DNA of 64,000 bases from Sphingomonas sp. S2-65 (GTDB taxonomy: Bacteria > Pseudomonadota > Alphaproteobacteria > Sphingomonadales > Sphingomonadaceae): contig NZ_CP090953.1 of NCBI RefSeq assembly GCF_021513175.1, positions 1,111,001-1,175,000 on the forward strand, read 5' to 3'. The notes below the pieces were generated by a model, which had not been told where the DNA came from, did no database searches, and was given only the letters and a program-made list of their open reading frames with translations. Below are positions 36,758 to 46,079 of the stretch, piece by piece; position 1 is the first letter of the stretch, and each line of letters opens with the position of its first letter. The translations under genes and the position numbers were made by a program.

Positions 36758-38722
36758 CTACTCCGCCGCCACCCGGTCCCCCCGCCCCGCCTCCAGCTCC
36801 ACCGCCTCGTCCACGGCGCGTGCTAAACCCGCCATCGTGAACGGTTTTCTCAGCACCGAACGCCCTGCGAATATCTCTGCATCCACCTCTCCGGCAAACC
36901 CGGTGACGAACAGCACCGCCACCCCCCTGATCCGCTCGCCCAGCGCCGCCACCATCTCCGGCCCGGTCTGCGTCGGCATCAGCACGTCGGACAAAATCAG
37001 GTCCAGCCCCGCCATTCCGTCCACCGCCCCCGGCGCCTGCAGCGGATCCTGACACGCGGTCACGCGGTGCCCCAGCTCCTCCAGCGCGCCCACGGTGGCG
37101 TTCAACACACGCGGATCGTCTTCCACCACCAGGATGTCATAAGCCCGCTCGGCATTCGCCACCTGCGCCACCGCTACCTCGACCGCTGCCGCCACCGCCC
37201 CGAAGTGCCGCGGCAGGGAGAGCGTGACCGTCGTGCCCTGCCCTTCCTGCGAGACGAGCGTGATCTCACCCCCGGACTGCCGCACGAAGCCGAAGATCTG
37301 GCTCAGGCCCAGGCCAGTGCCCTTGCCGACCGGCTTGGTGGTGAAGAATGGCTCGAACACCCGCTCCATCACGTCCGCCGCCATGCCGCAGCCGCTGTCC
37401 TGCACCGTCAGCGTGACGAACTCTCCCGCCACCCGCTCGCCGCTCGTCCCGACCGCGTGATCCGCCTTGCCGGTGATGATGGTCAGCCGCCCGCGGCCGT
37501 TCATCGCGTCGCGGGCATTCACCGCTAGGTTGAGGACGGCATTTTCAAGCTGGTGCTTGTCGACGAACACCCGCCAGCCGTCGCTCAGGTCCCGCGTCTC
37601 CACTGCGATCGTATCGCCAAGCGTGCGGTCCAGCAGGTCGGACATGCCGGCGATCAGCGCGCCGGCTTCCACTGCCTCGGGCAGCAGCGGCTCCGAGCGA
37701 GAAAACGCCAGCAAACGACGCGTCAGCGCTGCGGCTCGGCTCGCGCCGTCCATGGCGTTTTCGATGTGCCGCCGCGCTTCGGGCGCGGACCCGTGCAACT
37801 GGCGCTTCGCCATCTCCAGCCCGCCCAGGACGACGGCCAGCATGTTGTTGAAGTCGTGCGCGATGCCGCCGGTCAATTGTCCGACCGCTTCCATCTTCTG
37901 GATCTGGCGAAGCTGGGCTTCGGCCTGCTCACGCTCACGTGCTTCCTGACGCAACTGTTCGGTTGCTGCCGCGACGGCGTCCTCCAACTCGACGGCACGC
38001 TCGCGCTCGGCATGCGCTTCCGCGTCGGCAGCCACCTTGTCGCCTTGCGCCTCGATCGCGAGCCAGCCCAGCAGGATGGCGCCCAGCACGATCAAAACGC
38101 CAAAGGCCGTCAGGATACGCGAGGCATAGGTCGCGCTCTGCAGCAGATCATCCGCTGCCGCGGTACGGTCGCGCAAAAGGATGCGTTCAGAATCGACCAC
38201 TTGCGCCAGCAGCGATTCCAGCCGGGTACGCGCCGGGCTCTGCCGCACGCGGTAATAACTGCCCCAAGCGTCGTTGTGGCGCTTGAAGGTCGAGTAGAGG
38301 GCGGTGTCGTTCAGTTCCTGGCCGCGCGCGGCGAAGGCTTGCTGCAACGCGCGGATCCGCGCCTGCTGATCGGGATTGTCGCCGGTGAGCTGGCGGAGAC
38401 GCAGCAATTGCTCGCCGGCACGCCCCCATTGATCGACATATTGCTGCCCAAGCGCCTTATCCGCGCTCACCACATAACGGCCCAGCGCAGCCTCGGCTGC
38501 GGATATGCCGCCGGACAGCTGGTTGGTCCGGACGATCACTTCGAAGGTGTGCTGCTGCAGGCGGATGGCCTCGTCGCGCTGCGCCTCCGTCCGGTACTGC
38601 AGAAAGATCAGCGCGCCGAGCACGACAATCCCCAACAGCGCAAGGGCACCCAGCAGCTTGAGCCGCCAGTTGGTGTCCCGGAGCCTCTGCTCGGTATCGG
38701 TGGCCATCACGGCATCCGTCAT
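36758..38722 (-). CDS. hybrid sensor histidine kinase with CHASE3-type sensor and receiver domain
   Basis: 654 residues: membrane helix at about 23-42, a periplasmic helical sensor (CHASE3-like, about 43-205) and a second helix near 208-228. A coiled-coil linker (AVAAATEQLRQEAREREQAEAQ) leads to HisKA with GGIAHDFNNMLAVVLGGLEMA. An HATPase domain follows (NLAVNARDAMNGRG, DSGCGM, GTGLGLSQIFGF). The C-terminal receiver domain has DLILSDVLMP and the Lys in VLRKPFTMAGL. It lies 50 bases downstream of the serine palmitoyltransferase gene on the same strand, so it could be co-transcribed with sphingolipid genes. The signal is unknown. Confidence 0.9.
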   Translation of the reverse strand: MTDAVMATDTEQRLRDTNWRLKLLGALALLGIVVLGALIFLQYRTEAQRDEAIRLQQHTFEVIVRTNQLSGGISAAEAALGRYVVSADKALGQQYVDQWGRAGEQLLRLRQLTGDNPDQQARIRALQQAFAARGQELNDTALYSTFKRHNDAWGSYYRVRQSPARTRLESLLAQVVDSERILLRDRTAAADDLLQSATYASRILTAFGVLIVLGAILLGWLAIEAQGDKVAADAEAHAERERAVELEDAVAAATEQLRQEAREREQAEAQLRQIQKMEAVGQLTGGIAHDFNNMLAVVLGGLEMAKRQLHGSAPEARRHIENAMDGASRAAALTRRLLAFSRSEPLLPEAVEAGALIAGMSDLLDRTLGDTIAVETRDLSDGWRVFVDKHQLENAVLNLAVNARDAMNGRGRLTIITGKADHAVGTSGERVAGEFVTLTVQDSGCGMAADVMERVFEPFFTTKPVGKGTGLGLSQIFGFVRQSGGEITLVSQEGQGTTVTLSLPRHFGAVAAAVEVAVAQVANAERAYDILVVEDDPRVLNATVGALEELGHRVTACQDPLQAPGAVDGMAGLDLILSDVLMPTQTGPEMVAALGERIRGVAVLFVTGFAGEVDAEIFAGRSVLRKPFTMAGLARAVDEAVELEAGRGDRVAAE

Positions 38723-38772
38723 GGCATCAGCTTAGGCGAGCCCGGCGTATGTGAAAAGCTTAGGCGCGCCCC

Positions 38773-40035
38773 TTAGCCGATCACACCGACCGACTGCCCT
38801 GCGGCTCGGAACATGCCAAGCACGCGCTCGATCTGCTCGGGGGTGTGCTCCGCGCATAGCGAACAGCGCAGCAGGAACGTACCGGCAGGCGTCGCCGGGG
38901 GGCGAGCCATGTTCACGTACAAGCCGTTGTCGAGCAGTGCCTGCCACATCACCACCGCCTGCTCCTGATCTTCCAGGATCACTGCAACGATGGCGCTTTC
39001 CGGTGCCTCGGTGCCGAGGCGAAAGCCCATTTCCTTGAGCCCGCCATGCACTCGCCGCGCATTGTCCCAGAGCCGGGCGCGCTTGTCATGCGCGGTCATC
39101 AGCTTGCGGATCGAGGCCGCCGCGGTCGCGACCACTGACGGCGGGAGGGAGGCAGTGAAGATATACGGGCGGCAGGCCAGGCGGATCGCCTCGAACTTCG
39201 GGTGGCTCGAAATGCAGAAGCCGCCGACAGTACCTACGGATTTGGAAAAGGTGCCGACCACGAAGTCGACCTGATCATCGAGGCCCTGATCCTCATACAC
39301 GCCGCGGCCATTGGGACCGAAGAAGCCCATTGAATGCGCCTCGTCGACTAGCACCATGCAGCCATGCTTCTTGGCGACGGCGACCATCTCCTTGAGCGGC
39401 GCGATGTCGCCCAGCATCGAATAGACGCCTTCCAGCACCACCAGCTTACCGGCTTCCGCGGGCAGACGGCCGAGGCGTTTGTCGAGGTCGTTCACGTCGT
39501 TATGGCGAAACCGGACGATCTCGGCATTGCCCTGCTTGCAGCCGTCATAGATCGAGGCGTGGCTGTCGGCGTCGAGGATGACGTACTCGCCCTTGCCGGC
39601 CAGCGTCGAGATCATGCCGAGATTGGCCATGTAGCCGGTCGAGAACACGATCGCGCCCGAAACGCCGTAGAAGTCGCGCAACGCCTGCTCGACTTCCATA
39701 TGATCCTGGAAGGTGCCGTTGAGCATGCGGCTGCCGTTGGTGCCCGAGCCGAACGCGTCGAGCGCGCTGTGCCCGGCGGCGATCACGTCCGGATCAAACG
39801 TCATGCCCATGTAATTGTAGGTACCGAGCAGGATCGTGTCCCTGCCCTTGATCACCGCCTGCGTCGGCGACGTCACCTGCTCCATCACGATTGCGAAGGG
39901 ATCGGTCACGCCGCTGTCCAGCAGCGCCTCGCGCTCGGCGATGAGCCCGTCGAACTTGCTCATCAGGTCGCGCTCGGGAGCGACCTGGGCCGGGTTCTCG
40001 GGCAGCTTCTCGGGCGTATCGATCGCGTCGGTCAC
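38773..40035 (-). CDS. spt: serine palmitoyltransferase (sphingolipid synthesis)
   Basis: A 420-residue PLP enzyme of the alpha-oxoamine synthase family. The active-site residues sit at the positions known for the Sphingomonas paucimobilis enzyme: His159 ([10 protein letters not shown]), Asp231/His234 (VDEAHSMG) and PLP Lys265 (GTFSKSVGT). It condenses serine with an acyl thioester to 3-ketosphinganine, the first step of the glycosphingolipids that replace LPS in sphingomonads. The length equals that enzyme and the next gene upstream is a dedicated ACP. KBL and BioF are alternatives but fit less well. Confidence 0.95.
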   Translation of the reverse strand: MTDAIDTPEKLPENPAQVAPERDLMSKFDGLIAEREALLDSGVTDPFAIVMEQVTSPTQAVIKGRDTILLGTYNYMGMTFDPDVIAAGHSALDAFGSGTNGSRMLNGTFQDHMEVEQALRDFYGVSGAIVFSTGYMANLGMISTLAGKGEYVILDADSHASIYDGCKQGNAEIVRFRHNDVNDLDKRLGRLPAEAGKLVVLEGVYSMLGDIAPLKEMVAVAKKHGCMVLVDEAHSMGFFGPNGRGVYEDQGLDDQVDFVVGTFSKSVGTVGGFCISSHPKFEAIRLACRPYIFTASLPPSVVATAAASIRKLMTAHDKRARLWDNARRVHGGLKEMGFRLGTEAPESAIVAVILEDQEQAVVMWQALLDNGLYVNMARPPATPAGTFLLRCSLCAEHTPEQIERVLGMFRAAGQSVGVIG

Positions 40036-40042
40036 GGCGTGG

Positions 40043-40285
40043 TCAGCCCTTCAGCTTCTGGACTGCGTCGACCAATTGGCCGACATTCTCGATCTCAGCC
40101 TGCATGTTCATCGTGATGATGATGTCGAATTCGTCCTCGATGGCCGCCACGAAATCCATGACGGTGAGGCTGTCCCATTCGAGGTCGCCGGCGAAACTGG
40201 TGCCATCGCTCAGCGCCACGCCCTTCTTGTTGAACGGCTCGATTTGGGCGGTGACGGTTTCGAAGATTTCTGCACGGTCGGTCAT
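40043..40285 (-). CDS. acyl carrier protein for sphingolipid synthesis
   Basis: An 80-residue acyl carrier protein. The phosphopantetheine Ser39 is in LEWDSLTVMDFVAAIE. The sequence departs from the fatty-acid AcpP type (no DSLD; it reads DSLT). It is encoded seven bases upstream of spt. In Caulobacter the homologous specialised ACP delivers the acyl chain to serine palmitoyltransferase, so the same role is inferred here. Confidence 0.9.
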   Translation of the reverse strand: MTDRAEIFETVTAQIEPFNKKGVALSDGTSFAGDLEWDSLTVMDFVAAIEDEFDIIITMNMQAEIENVGQLVDAVQKLKG

Positions 40286-40490
40286 GCGGCGGGTCCTTAA
40301 AGCTATGACCGGCGCGTGCCAAGCGAATGCGGCGGGCGCGCGGCGTTGAAGAGGCGGACGCCGAGGACGGCCGCGAAAGTTTAGAAACGTTCAGGCCAAA
40401 CGCGTTTTTCCCAGTCTTGGTGTCCGGTGAGAACCTCCGGCACTGCTACCGCCGCGCCAGTGAAGCCGCTGAAATCTTCTATTGCAAGCC

Positions 40491-41396
40491 CTAGAGCAGC
40501 CCCTGCCCGCGATACCACGCGGCAGTGGCGGCCAGCCCGGCCGGCGTGTCGATGCCGGGAAGCCAGAGATTGGCGGGTGGGCGCCGGGCCGGGTCGCTTA
40601 CCCAGTCCGCGTGGCAGAAATAATCGACTCGGTCGGGCGTGAGCTTGGCGTTCTTGCCCCGCACCAGCCGATCGACATGCGCGCCTGCTTTCAGCACCAG
40701 CCGCGGCAGGGCAAAGGCAGCGATGCGCCTGCCGGTGGCGGCGCCGATCGCGAGCGCGAACTCACGGTGGCTCCATCCGTGTTCGCGCCCGTCATCGGGG
40801 TCGAGGATGTGCGGACAATTGGATGTGGCCGCGAGCGCAAGCAGCAAGCGGCCAAGGTCGCCCACTTCGATCACCGACAGCCGGCCCCCAGGGGGCAGCA
40901 ACGCCAAACCGTGCTTCGCCAGCTTGAACAATTCCAGCATCTCCAGGTCGCCAGGGCCGTAAATCGCCGGCGGGCGGACGATGGTCCAGTCGAGGCCGGA
41001 AGCCTGGACCAGCGCGTCTCCTTCCGCCTTAGACCAGCCATAGGCGGAGAGCCTTGGCTCGCGCGCGGCCAGCGACGATACATGGACGAAGCGCCGCACG
41101 CCGGCATCCGCTGCCGCGCGAAGCATGTTGCGGGTGCCGTCGATGTTGCCCGCTGCGAAGCCAGCGCGATCGGGCGCGTTCACCACGCCCGCCACGTGGA
41201 TCACCGCCTCGGCGCCCGCGCAGAGAGTGATCATCGCCTCGCGCGCGGCAAGATCGCCGCGGATCCACGTGACGCCCTGCCTCTCCGCCTGGTCGCGGCG
41301 CGCGAGCGCACGGACCTGATGCCCGGCGGCCAGCGCAAGTTCGATCAGGTGCGAGCCGACAAAGCCAGTGCCTCCCGTGACAGCAATGGTGCTCAA
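40491..41396 (-). CDS. NAD(P)-dependent epimerase/reductase, probable ceramide-pathway reductase
   Basis: A 301-residue extended SDR starting at TTG 41396; GAGGA lies seven bases upstream and the fold begins immediately (STIAVTGGTGFVGSHL, cofactor loop at 8-14). The active-site SAYGWSKAE supplies Tyr and Lys. It lies upstream of the acp-spt pair on the same strand. In Caulobacter a gene for an epimerase-type oxidoceramide reductase (CerR) lies beside spt and acp, so this is a good candidate for that step. Direct similarity to CerR could not be checked. The gap to acp is 205 bases, so it may have a separate promoter. Confidence 0.8.
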   Translation of the reverse strand: MSTIAVTGGTGFVGSHLIELALAAGHQVRALARRDQAERQGVTWIRGDLAAREAMITLCAGAEAVIHVAGVVNAPDRAGFAAGNIDGTRNMLRAAADAGVRRFVHVSSLAAREPRLSAYGWSKAEGDALVQASGLDWTIVRPPAIYGPGDLEMLELFKLAKHGLALLPPGGRLSVIEVGDLGRLLLALAATSNCPHILDPDDGREHGWSHREFALAIGAATGRRIAAFALPRLVLKAGAHVDRLVRGKNAKLTPDRVDYFCHADWVSDPARRPPANLWLPGIDTPAGLAATAAWYRGQGLL

Positions 41397-41412
41397 GGTT
41401 TTGTCCTCTGGA

Positions 41413-42516
41413 TCACAGCAGCGCCATGTGGTTGCGGTGGACCAGCGCGGAGCGGGGCGCGTATCCAAGCAATTCGGCCTGCTCCTCATTGCGGCGGCCG
41501 CGGATGCGGTCCGCCTCGTCGCTGGCATATTCGGACAAGCCGCGCGCGATTGGCCGTCCGTCAGCCGCCACGACGATCAGGTCGCCGCGTGCGAAGCTGC
41601 CTTCGACCCGGGTTACGCCGGCAGCGAGCAGGCTGCGCCCCTGCCCCAGCGCCTGGGCCGCGCCAGCGTCGACGTGGAGCGTGCCGCGCGTGGTGAGCCC
41701 GCCGGCAAGCCAGGCCTTGCGCGCCGGCGCTGCGCGTTCGGCGACGAACAGCGTATGCCGTGCCTCGCCAGACAGGGCGCGCGGCGCACGTCCCGACGCG
41801 ATGGCGAGGTGTGCGCCGGCGGCGTTGGCGATGCGGGCGGCGGCGATCTTCGACACCATCCCGCCCGAACCCATGCCCGAGGCCGAACCGGCATCGGCCA
41901 TTGCCTCGATCCCCGCGTCGATCCGTTCAACCCTGGGTATATGCTGCGCGCCGGGCTGGGCAGGGTTGCGGTCGTACAGACCGTCGACGTCGGACAACAG
42001 CACGACACCCTGCGCCCCGGCTGCCTGCGCGACGCGGGCGGCGAGCCGGTCATTGTCGCCGAAGCGGATCTCCTCGGTCGCGACGCTGTCATTCTCGTTG
42101 AGGATCGGCACCACGCCGAGGTTGAGCAGCCGGTCGAGCGTGGCGGCCGCGTTCAGATAGCGGCGGCGATCCTCCAAATCCCCAAGCGTCACCAGGATCT
42201 GCGCGGCGGTAAGGTGCTGCGCGCCCAACACCTCGGCCCAGGTCTGGCTGAGCGCAATCTGGCCCGTCGCGGCGGCGGCCTGGGCGTCCTCCAGGCTGGC
42301 CCGGCCGCCCTTGGGCAGATTGAGCCGGCGCGCGCCCAGCGCGATTGCGCCCGACGACACGATCGCGACCTGCTGCCCCTGCGCGGCCCGGTCGGCGATG
42401 GCGGCGGCGATCTCCTCCAGCCAGGCGCGGCGTACCTGGCCGTCAGCATCGACGAGCAACGCCGAGCCGATCTTCACGATCAGGCGCGGGCAGGAGGCGG
42501 GCGGAAAGACCGGCAT
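41413..42516 (-). CDS. proB: glutamate 5-kinase
   Basis: The 367-residue protein has an amino-acid kinase domain (RLIVKIGSALLVD at the start, VSSGAIALGARRL, PILNENDSVATEEIRFGDNDRLAARVA, GSGGMVSKIAAARIA) and a C-terminal PUA domain (GSFARGDLIVVAADGRPIARGLSEYAS). It phosphorylates glutamate in the first step of proline synthesis. It lies 60 bases downstream of obgE and 16 bases upstream of the epimerase gene on the same strand; obgE-proB is a common alphaproteobacterial pair. Confidence 0.95.
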   Translation of the reverse strand: MPVFPPASCPRLIVKIGSALLVDADGQVRRAWLEEIAAAIADRAAQGQQVAIVSSGAIALGARRLNLPKGGRASLEDAQAAAATGQIALSQTWAEVLGAQHLTAAQILVTLGDLEDRRRYLNAAATLDRLLNLGVVPILNENDSVATEEIRFGDNDRLAARVAQAAGAQGVVLLSDVDGLYDRNPAQPGAQHIPRVERIDAGIEAMADAGSASGMGSGGMVSKIAAARIANAAGAHLAIASGRAPRALSGEARHTLFVAERAAPARKAWLAGGLTTRGTLHVDAGAAQALGQGRSLLAAGVTRVEGSFARGDLIVVAADGRPIARGLSEYASDEADRIRGRRNEEQAELLGYAPRSALVHRNHMALL

Positions 42517-42576
42517 GCCGCGGGCTTAGCGCGCGCCGACGCGCACGCCAACTCGGTCGCGGGCGAAGATCGCCGC

Positions 42577-43626
42577 TTAAAGCGGAGACCACTCGATCGT
42601 GTCTTCGCCCTCGTCGTCGGCGCTTACCCTGGTCGCTTCCGGCCCGATCGCCTCGAGAAGCTGGTCTAGCACCCAGTCCACACCCACGCCGCTCGCCCCG
42701 GAGATCGGGATGACCGGCGAGCCGCTCGCCTCCTCCAGTTCGGCCGACAGCGCGGCGATCAGTTCGTCGTCGAGCGTGTCGATCTTGTTGAGGGCGACGA
42801 TGACTTTCTTGTCCAACAGTCCGGCGCCGTAATTCTCCAACTCGTCGCGGACCACCCGGAAGCTCTCCGCGACATCGGCATCGTTCGCGTCGACGAGGTG
42901 CAGCAGGACCTGGCAGCGCTCGATATGCCCGAGGAACCGATCGCCGATCCCGGCACCTTCCGCCGCGCCCGCGATCAGGCCCGGGATGTCGGCGACGACG
43001 AACTCGCGCTGCTTGTGGCGTACCACCCCGAGCTGTGGCCGGGTGGTGGTGAAGGCGTATTCGCCCACCTTGGCCTGAGCATTCGTCACCTGGTTGATGA
43101 AGGTCGACTTGCCCGCATTGGGCAGCCCGACGAGCCCGGCATCGGCCAGCAGCTTGAGGCGCAGCCAGACCCAGGCCTCTTCGTTCGGCCAGCCGGTGCC
43201 ATGCTGGCGCGGCGCGCGGTTGGTCGAGGTCTTGTAGCTGGCATTGCCGCGGCCGCCGTCGCCGCCGCGCAGGAAGACGATACGCTCGCCCGCCTTGGTC
43301 AGATCCGCGAGCAGGGTGCGCTCATCATCGTCGGCGAGCACCTGGGTCCCGACCGGCACCTTGATCACCAGATCGTCGCCTCCGGCGCCGGTGCGGTTCG
43401 ACCCCGAGCCGCCATGGCCGCGCTGCGCGCGGAAGTGCTGCGTGTAGCGGAAGTCGATCAGCGTGTTCAGGCCGGCGACCGCTTCGAAGATGATGTCGCC
43501 GCCCTTGCCGCCATTGCCGCCATCGGGGCCGCCATATTCGATGAACTTTTCGCGCCGGAAACTGACGGCGCCGGGGCCGCCCGAGCCGGAACGGACGAAG
43601 ATCTTGGCCTGGTCGAGAAAATGCAT
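42577..43626 (-). CDS. obgE: Obg/CgtA family GTPase
   Basis: 349 residues: the Gly-rich Obg domain at 1-158 (MHFLDQAKIFVRSGSGGPGA, PDGGNGGKGGD), then the GTPase domain with P-loop GLPNAGKST (167-175), the switch region FTTTRPQLGV, DIPGL and NKIDTLDDE. A short acidic C-terminal tail (DDEGEDTIEW) replaces the longer tails seen in some species. ObgE acts on 50S ribosome maturation and growth control. It precedes proB on the same strand. Confidence 0.96.
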   Translation of the reverse strand: MHFLDQAKIFVRSGSGGPGAVSFRREKFIEYGGPDGGNGGKGGDIIFEAVAGLNTLIDFRYTQHFRAQRGHGGSGSNRTGAGGDDLVIKVPVGTQVLADDDERTLLADLTKAGERIVFLRGGDGGRGNASYKTSTNRAPRQHGTGWPNEEAWVWLRLKLLADAGLVGLPNAGKSTFINQVTNAQAKVGEYAFTTTRPQLGVVRHKQREFVVADIPGLIAGAAEGAGIGDRFLGHIERCQVLLHLVDANDADVAESFRVVRDELENYGAGLLDKKVIVALNKIDTLDDELIAALSAELEEASGSPVIPISGASGVGVDWVLDQLLEAIGPEATRVSADDEGEDTIEWSPL

Positions 43627-43784
43627 GGAGCGTCATATAGAGATTGGCGGCGATCCGTCACCCCGTAGCGGCACATCGTTACTTTGGGGGTGGCACGCTA
43701 CGGAACCAGGGCTATAGGCTCTTGCTTTACACGAGCAGGCGGCGCGCCGGCGCCGAGAGCAAGAGCAAGGCAGCCGCGAACCGC

Positions 43785-44987
43785 ATGAACTCGATCGATC
43801 GCTACATGGCGCGGCTGATCGCGGTTCCGCTGATCGGCACCCTGCTGATCTCGGCGATGCTGCTGGTGCTCGACCGTATCCGCAGGCTGTTCGATTTCGT
43901 CGCCACCGAGGGTGGACCGGTCAGCGTGGTGTGGCGGATGCTCGCCAATTTGCTGCCCGAATATCTGGGGCTCGGCATCCCGATCGGGCTGATGCTGGGC
44001 GTGCTGCTCGCCTTTCGCCGGCTGGCCACTTCGTCCGAGCTCGACGTGCTCCGCGCGGTCGGCGTCAGCTACACCCGGCTGCTGCGCGTGCCGTACATGT
44101 ACGCAGTGGCGCTGGCGCTGCTGAACCTGGCGATCGTCGGCTATATCCAGCCCTGGGCACGCTATAATTACGAGCAGCTGCGCTTCGAACTCCGCTCGGG
44201 CGCTCTGGGCGCGTCGATCAAGGTCGGCGAGTTCACCAATTTCGGCGACAAGATGACGCTCCGCATCGAGAGCAGCCAGGAGGGCGGACGCGACCTGTCG
44301 GGCATCTTCGTCCAGATGACCACGCCCGAAGGCCCGCTGGCGGTGACCGCCGAGAAGGGGCAGTTCTTCCGCTCGGACGATCCCGACACGATCATCTTCG
44401 CGCTGACCAACGGCACGCTGGTGCACCGCGACAAGAACTCGCCGACGCCGCGCGTGCTGACGTTCAGTTCGCACAGCCTGCCGATCCCTCTCCCCAAATA
44501 CGAAGCGTTCCGCGCGCGGGGCGGCAAGAATTTGGAACAGACGCTGCCCGAGCTGGTGCGGGTCGGCAAGGATCATGGCCGGTCCGAGCAGGAGCGCGAT
44601 ACTAGCCGCGCCGCTTTCCACTTCCGGCTGGCGGAGGTGGTTTCGATGTTCCTGCTGCCGATGCTGGCGGCGGCGCTGGGCATACCGCCCAAGCGGTCGA
44701 CGTCGGCGCTGGGCGTGTTCCTGTCGATCGTCGCGATCGTCACCTATCACAAGATCAACGAATATGGGCAGGCGATCGGCAGCCTGGGACGGATCGATCC
44801 GGTCATCGCGCTGTGGGTGCCGTTCTCCGTCTTCGCCGGGCTGACCTTCTGGATGTACTATACGGTCGCCTATGTGCCTGGCGGCCAGCCGCTCGGCGCA
44901 TTGGAGAAGGGGCTGTCGAAAGTGTGGGGCATGCTCAAGCGGCGGCTACCGGGCAAGCGGCGCAAGACGCTGGAGATCCCGGCATGA
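43785..44987 (+). CDS. lptF: LPS export permease LptF
   Basis: A 400-residue YjgP/YjgQ-family protein. N-terminal helices (VPLIGTLLISAMLLVLDRI, LGIPIGLMLGVLLAFRRLA), a periplasmic beta-jellyroll in the middle and C-terminal helices (VSMFLLPMLAAALGIPPK, FLSIVAIVTYHKINEYGQ) match the LptF/G plan. The longer frame back to 43644 has no family match, so ATG 43785 (MNSIDRYMAR) is used. The stop overlaps lptG (ATGA). With LptB it moves lipopolysaccharide, or in sphingomonads possibly glycosphingolipid, from the inner membrane. Confidence 0.93.
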   Translation: MNSIDRYMARLIAVPLIGTLLISAMLLVLDRIRRLFDFVATEGGPVSVVWRMLANLLPEYLGLGIPIGLMLGVLLAFRRLATSSELDVLRAVGVSYTRLLRVPYMYAVALALLNLAIVGYIQPWARYNYEQLRFELRSGALGASIKVGEFTNFGDKMTLRIESSQEGGRDLSGIFVQMTTPEGPLAVTAEKGQFFRSDDPDTIIFALTNGTLVHRDKNSPTPRVLTFSSHSLPIPLPKYEAFRARGGKNLEQTLPELVRVGKDHGRSEQERDTSRAAFHFRLAEVVSMFLLPMLAAALGIPPKRSTSALGVFLSIVAIVTYHKINEYGQAIGSLGRIDPVIALWVPFSVFAGLTFWMYYTVAYVPGGQPLGALEKGLSKVWGMLKRRLPGKRRKTLEIPA

Positions 44988-46075
44988 GCAGCTTTTTCCC
45001 GTCGCGCACCATGTCGATCTACATGGGCCGGATGTTCCTGACGCGCACCTTCGCCATCCTGGCGGCGCTGGTGATCATCCTTCAGGCCCTCGATCTGCTG
45101 AGCGAGTCGGGCAAGATCCTGGCGGTGCAGGGCAATGGCAGCGACCAGGTGTGGCGCTATGTCGGATTGCGGGTGCCGCAGATCGTATCGACCTTTTTGC
45201 CGTTTTCGGTGCTGCTCGGCACCATCCTGACGCTGATCACGATGAATGCGAACAGCGAAGTCGTGGCGCTCAAGGCCTCAGGGCTTTCGGCGCACCAGGT
45301 GCTGGCGCCGTTGATGGTCACCGCACTGGGCGTGGCGATCGTCTCCTTCGGGTTCAACGAGCGGATCGTCGCGCGCGCCACCGGCACGCTGGAGCAATGG
45401 AAAAAGGTCGAATATGGCCCGCTGCCGATCGACCGCGGCGACCGCGCCAACGTCTGGGTCCGCGACGGCGACAATCTGATGCAGGTGACGCAGGTCAAGG
45501 GCAGAGGCGACGCCGTTCAGCTGCACGGCATCAAGATCTATGAGCGGACCGGCCGAAGGCTGCGCTCGATCCTGACCGCAGATCGCGGCGTGCGTGACGG
45601 CAATGGCTGGCGGATTGGCGTCGGCCAGCGGTTCAACGTCGACACGGGGGAGACCACGGCAGTCGGCAGCCTCCATATCGCGGACAACATTCGTCCGGAC
45701 CAGTTCACTCTCGCCTCGGTCGACGCGGAAAGCCTGCCCTTCACTCAGCTCAAGGAAGCGATCGACGACCTCCAGCTCGCCGGGCGCCCGACCAAGGCAC
45801 TCGAAGGCGCGCTGTGGCACAAGCTTTCGGGGCCGCTCTCGGCCATCCTGATGCCGCTGCTCGGCGCGGTGGCCGCGTTCGGCATCGCGCGATCGGGCAA
45901 GTTGTTCGTGCGCGCCGTGATCGGCATGGCGCTGGGCTTCCTGTACTTCGTCTCCGACAACTTCGCGCTGTCGATGGGAAGCCTTGGCGCCTACCCTCCC
46001 TTCCTCGCCGCCTGGGCACCGTTCCTGCTGTTCGCGCTGATCGGCGAACTGGTGCTCCTCCGCACCGAGGAATAA
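44984..46075 (+). CDS. lptG: LPS export permease LptG
   Basis: A 363-residue YjgP/YjgQ-family protein starting at ATG 44984 within the lptF stop (4-base overlap, translational coupling). Membrane helices occur near 20-40 and 55-80 and in the last 90 residues (LSAILMPLLGAVAAFGIARSGK, AVIGMALGFLYFVSDNFALSMG), with a periplasmic jellyroll between. It pairs with LptF in the LptB2FG transporter. The stop is five bases from the converging chemoreceptor gene. Confidence 0.93.
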   Translation: MSSFFPSRTMSIYMGRMFLTRTFAILAALVIILQALDLLSESGKILAVQGNGSDQVWRYVGLRVPQIVSTFLPFSVLLGTILTLITMNANSEVVALKASGLSAHQVLAPLMVTALGVAIVSFGFNERIVARATGTLEQWKKVEYGPLPIDRGDRANVWVRDGDNLMQVTQVKGRGDAVQLHGIKIYERTGRRLRSILTADRGVRDGNGWRIGVGQRFNVDTGETTAVGSLHIADNIRPDQFTLASVDAESLPFTQLKEAIDDLQLAGRPTKALEGALWHKLSGPLSAILMPLLGAVAAFGIARSGKLFVRAVIGMALGFLYFVSDNFALSMGSLGAYPPFLAAWAPFLLFALIGELVLLRTEE

Positions 46076-46079
46076 TGCG

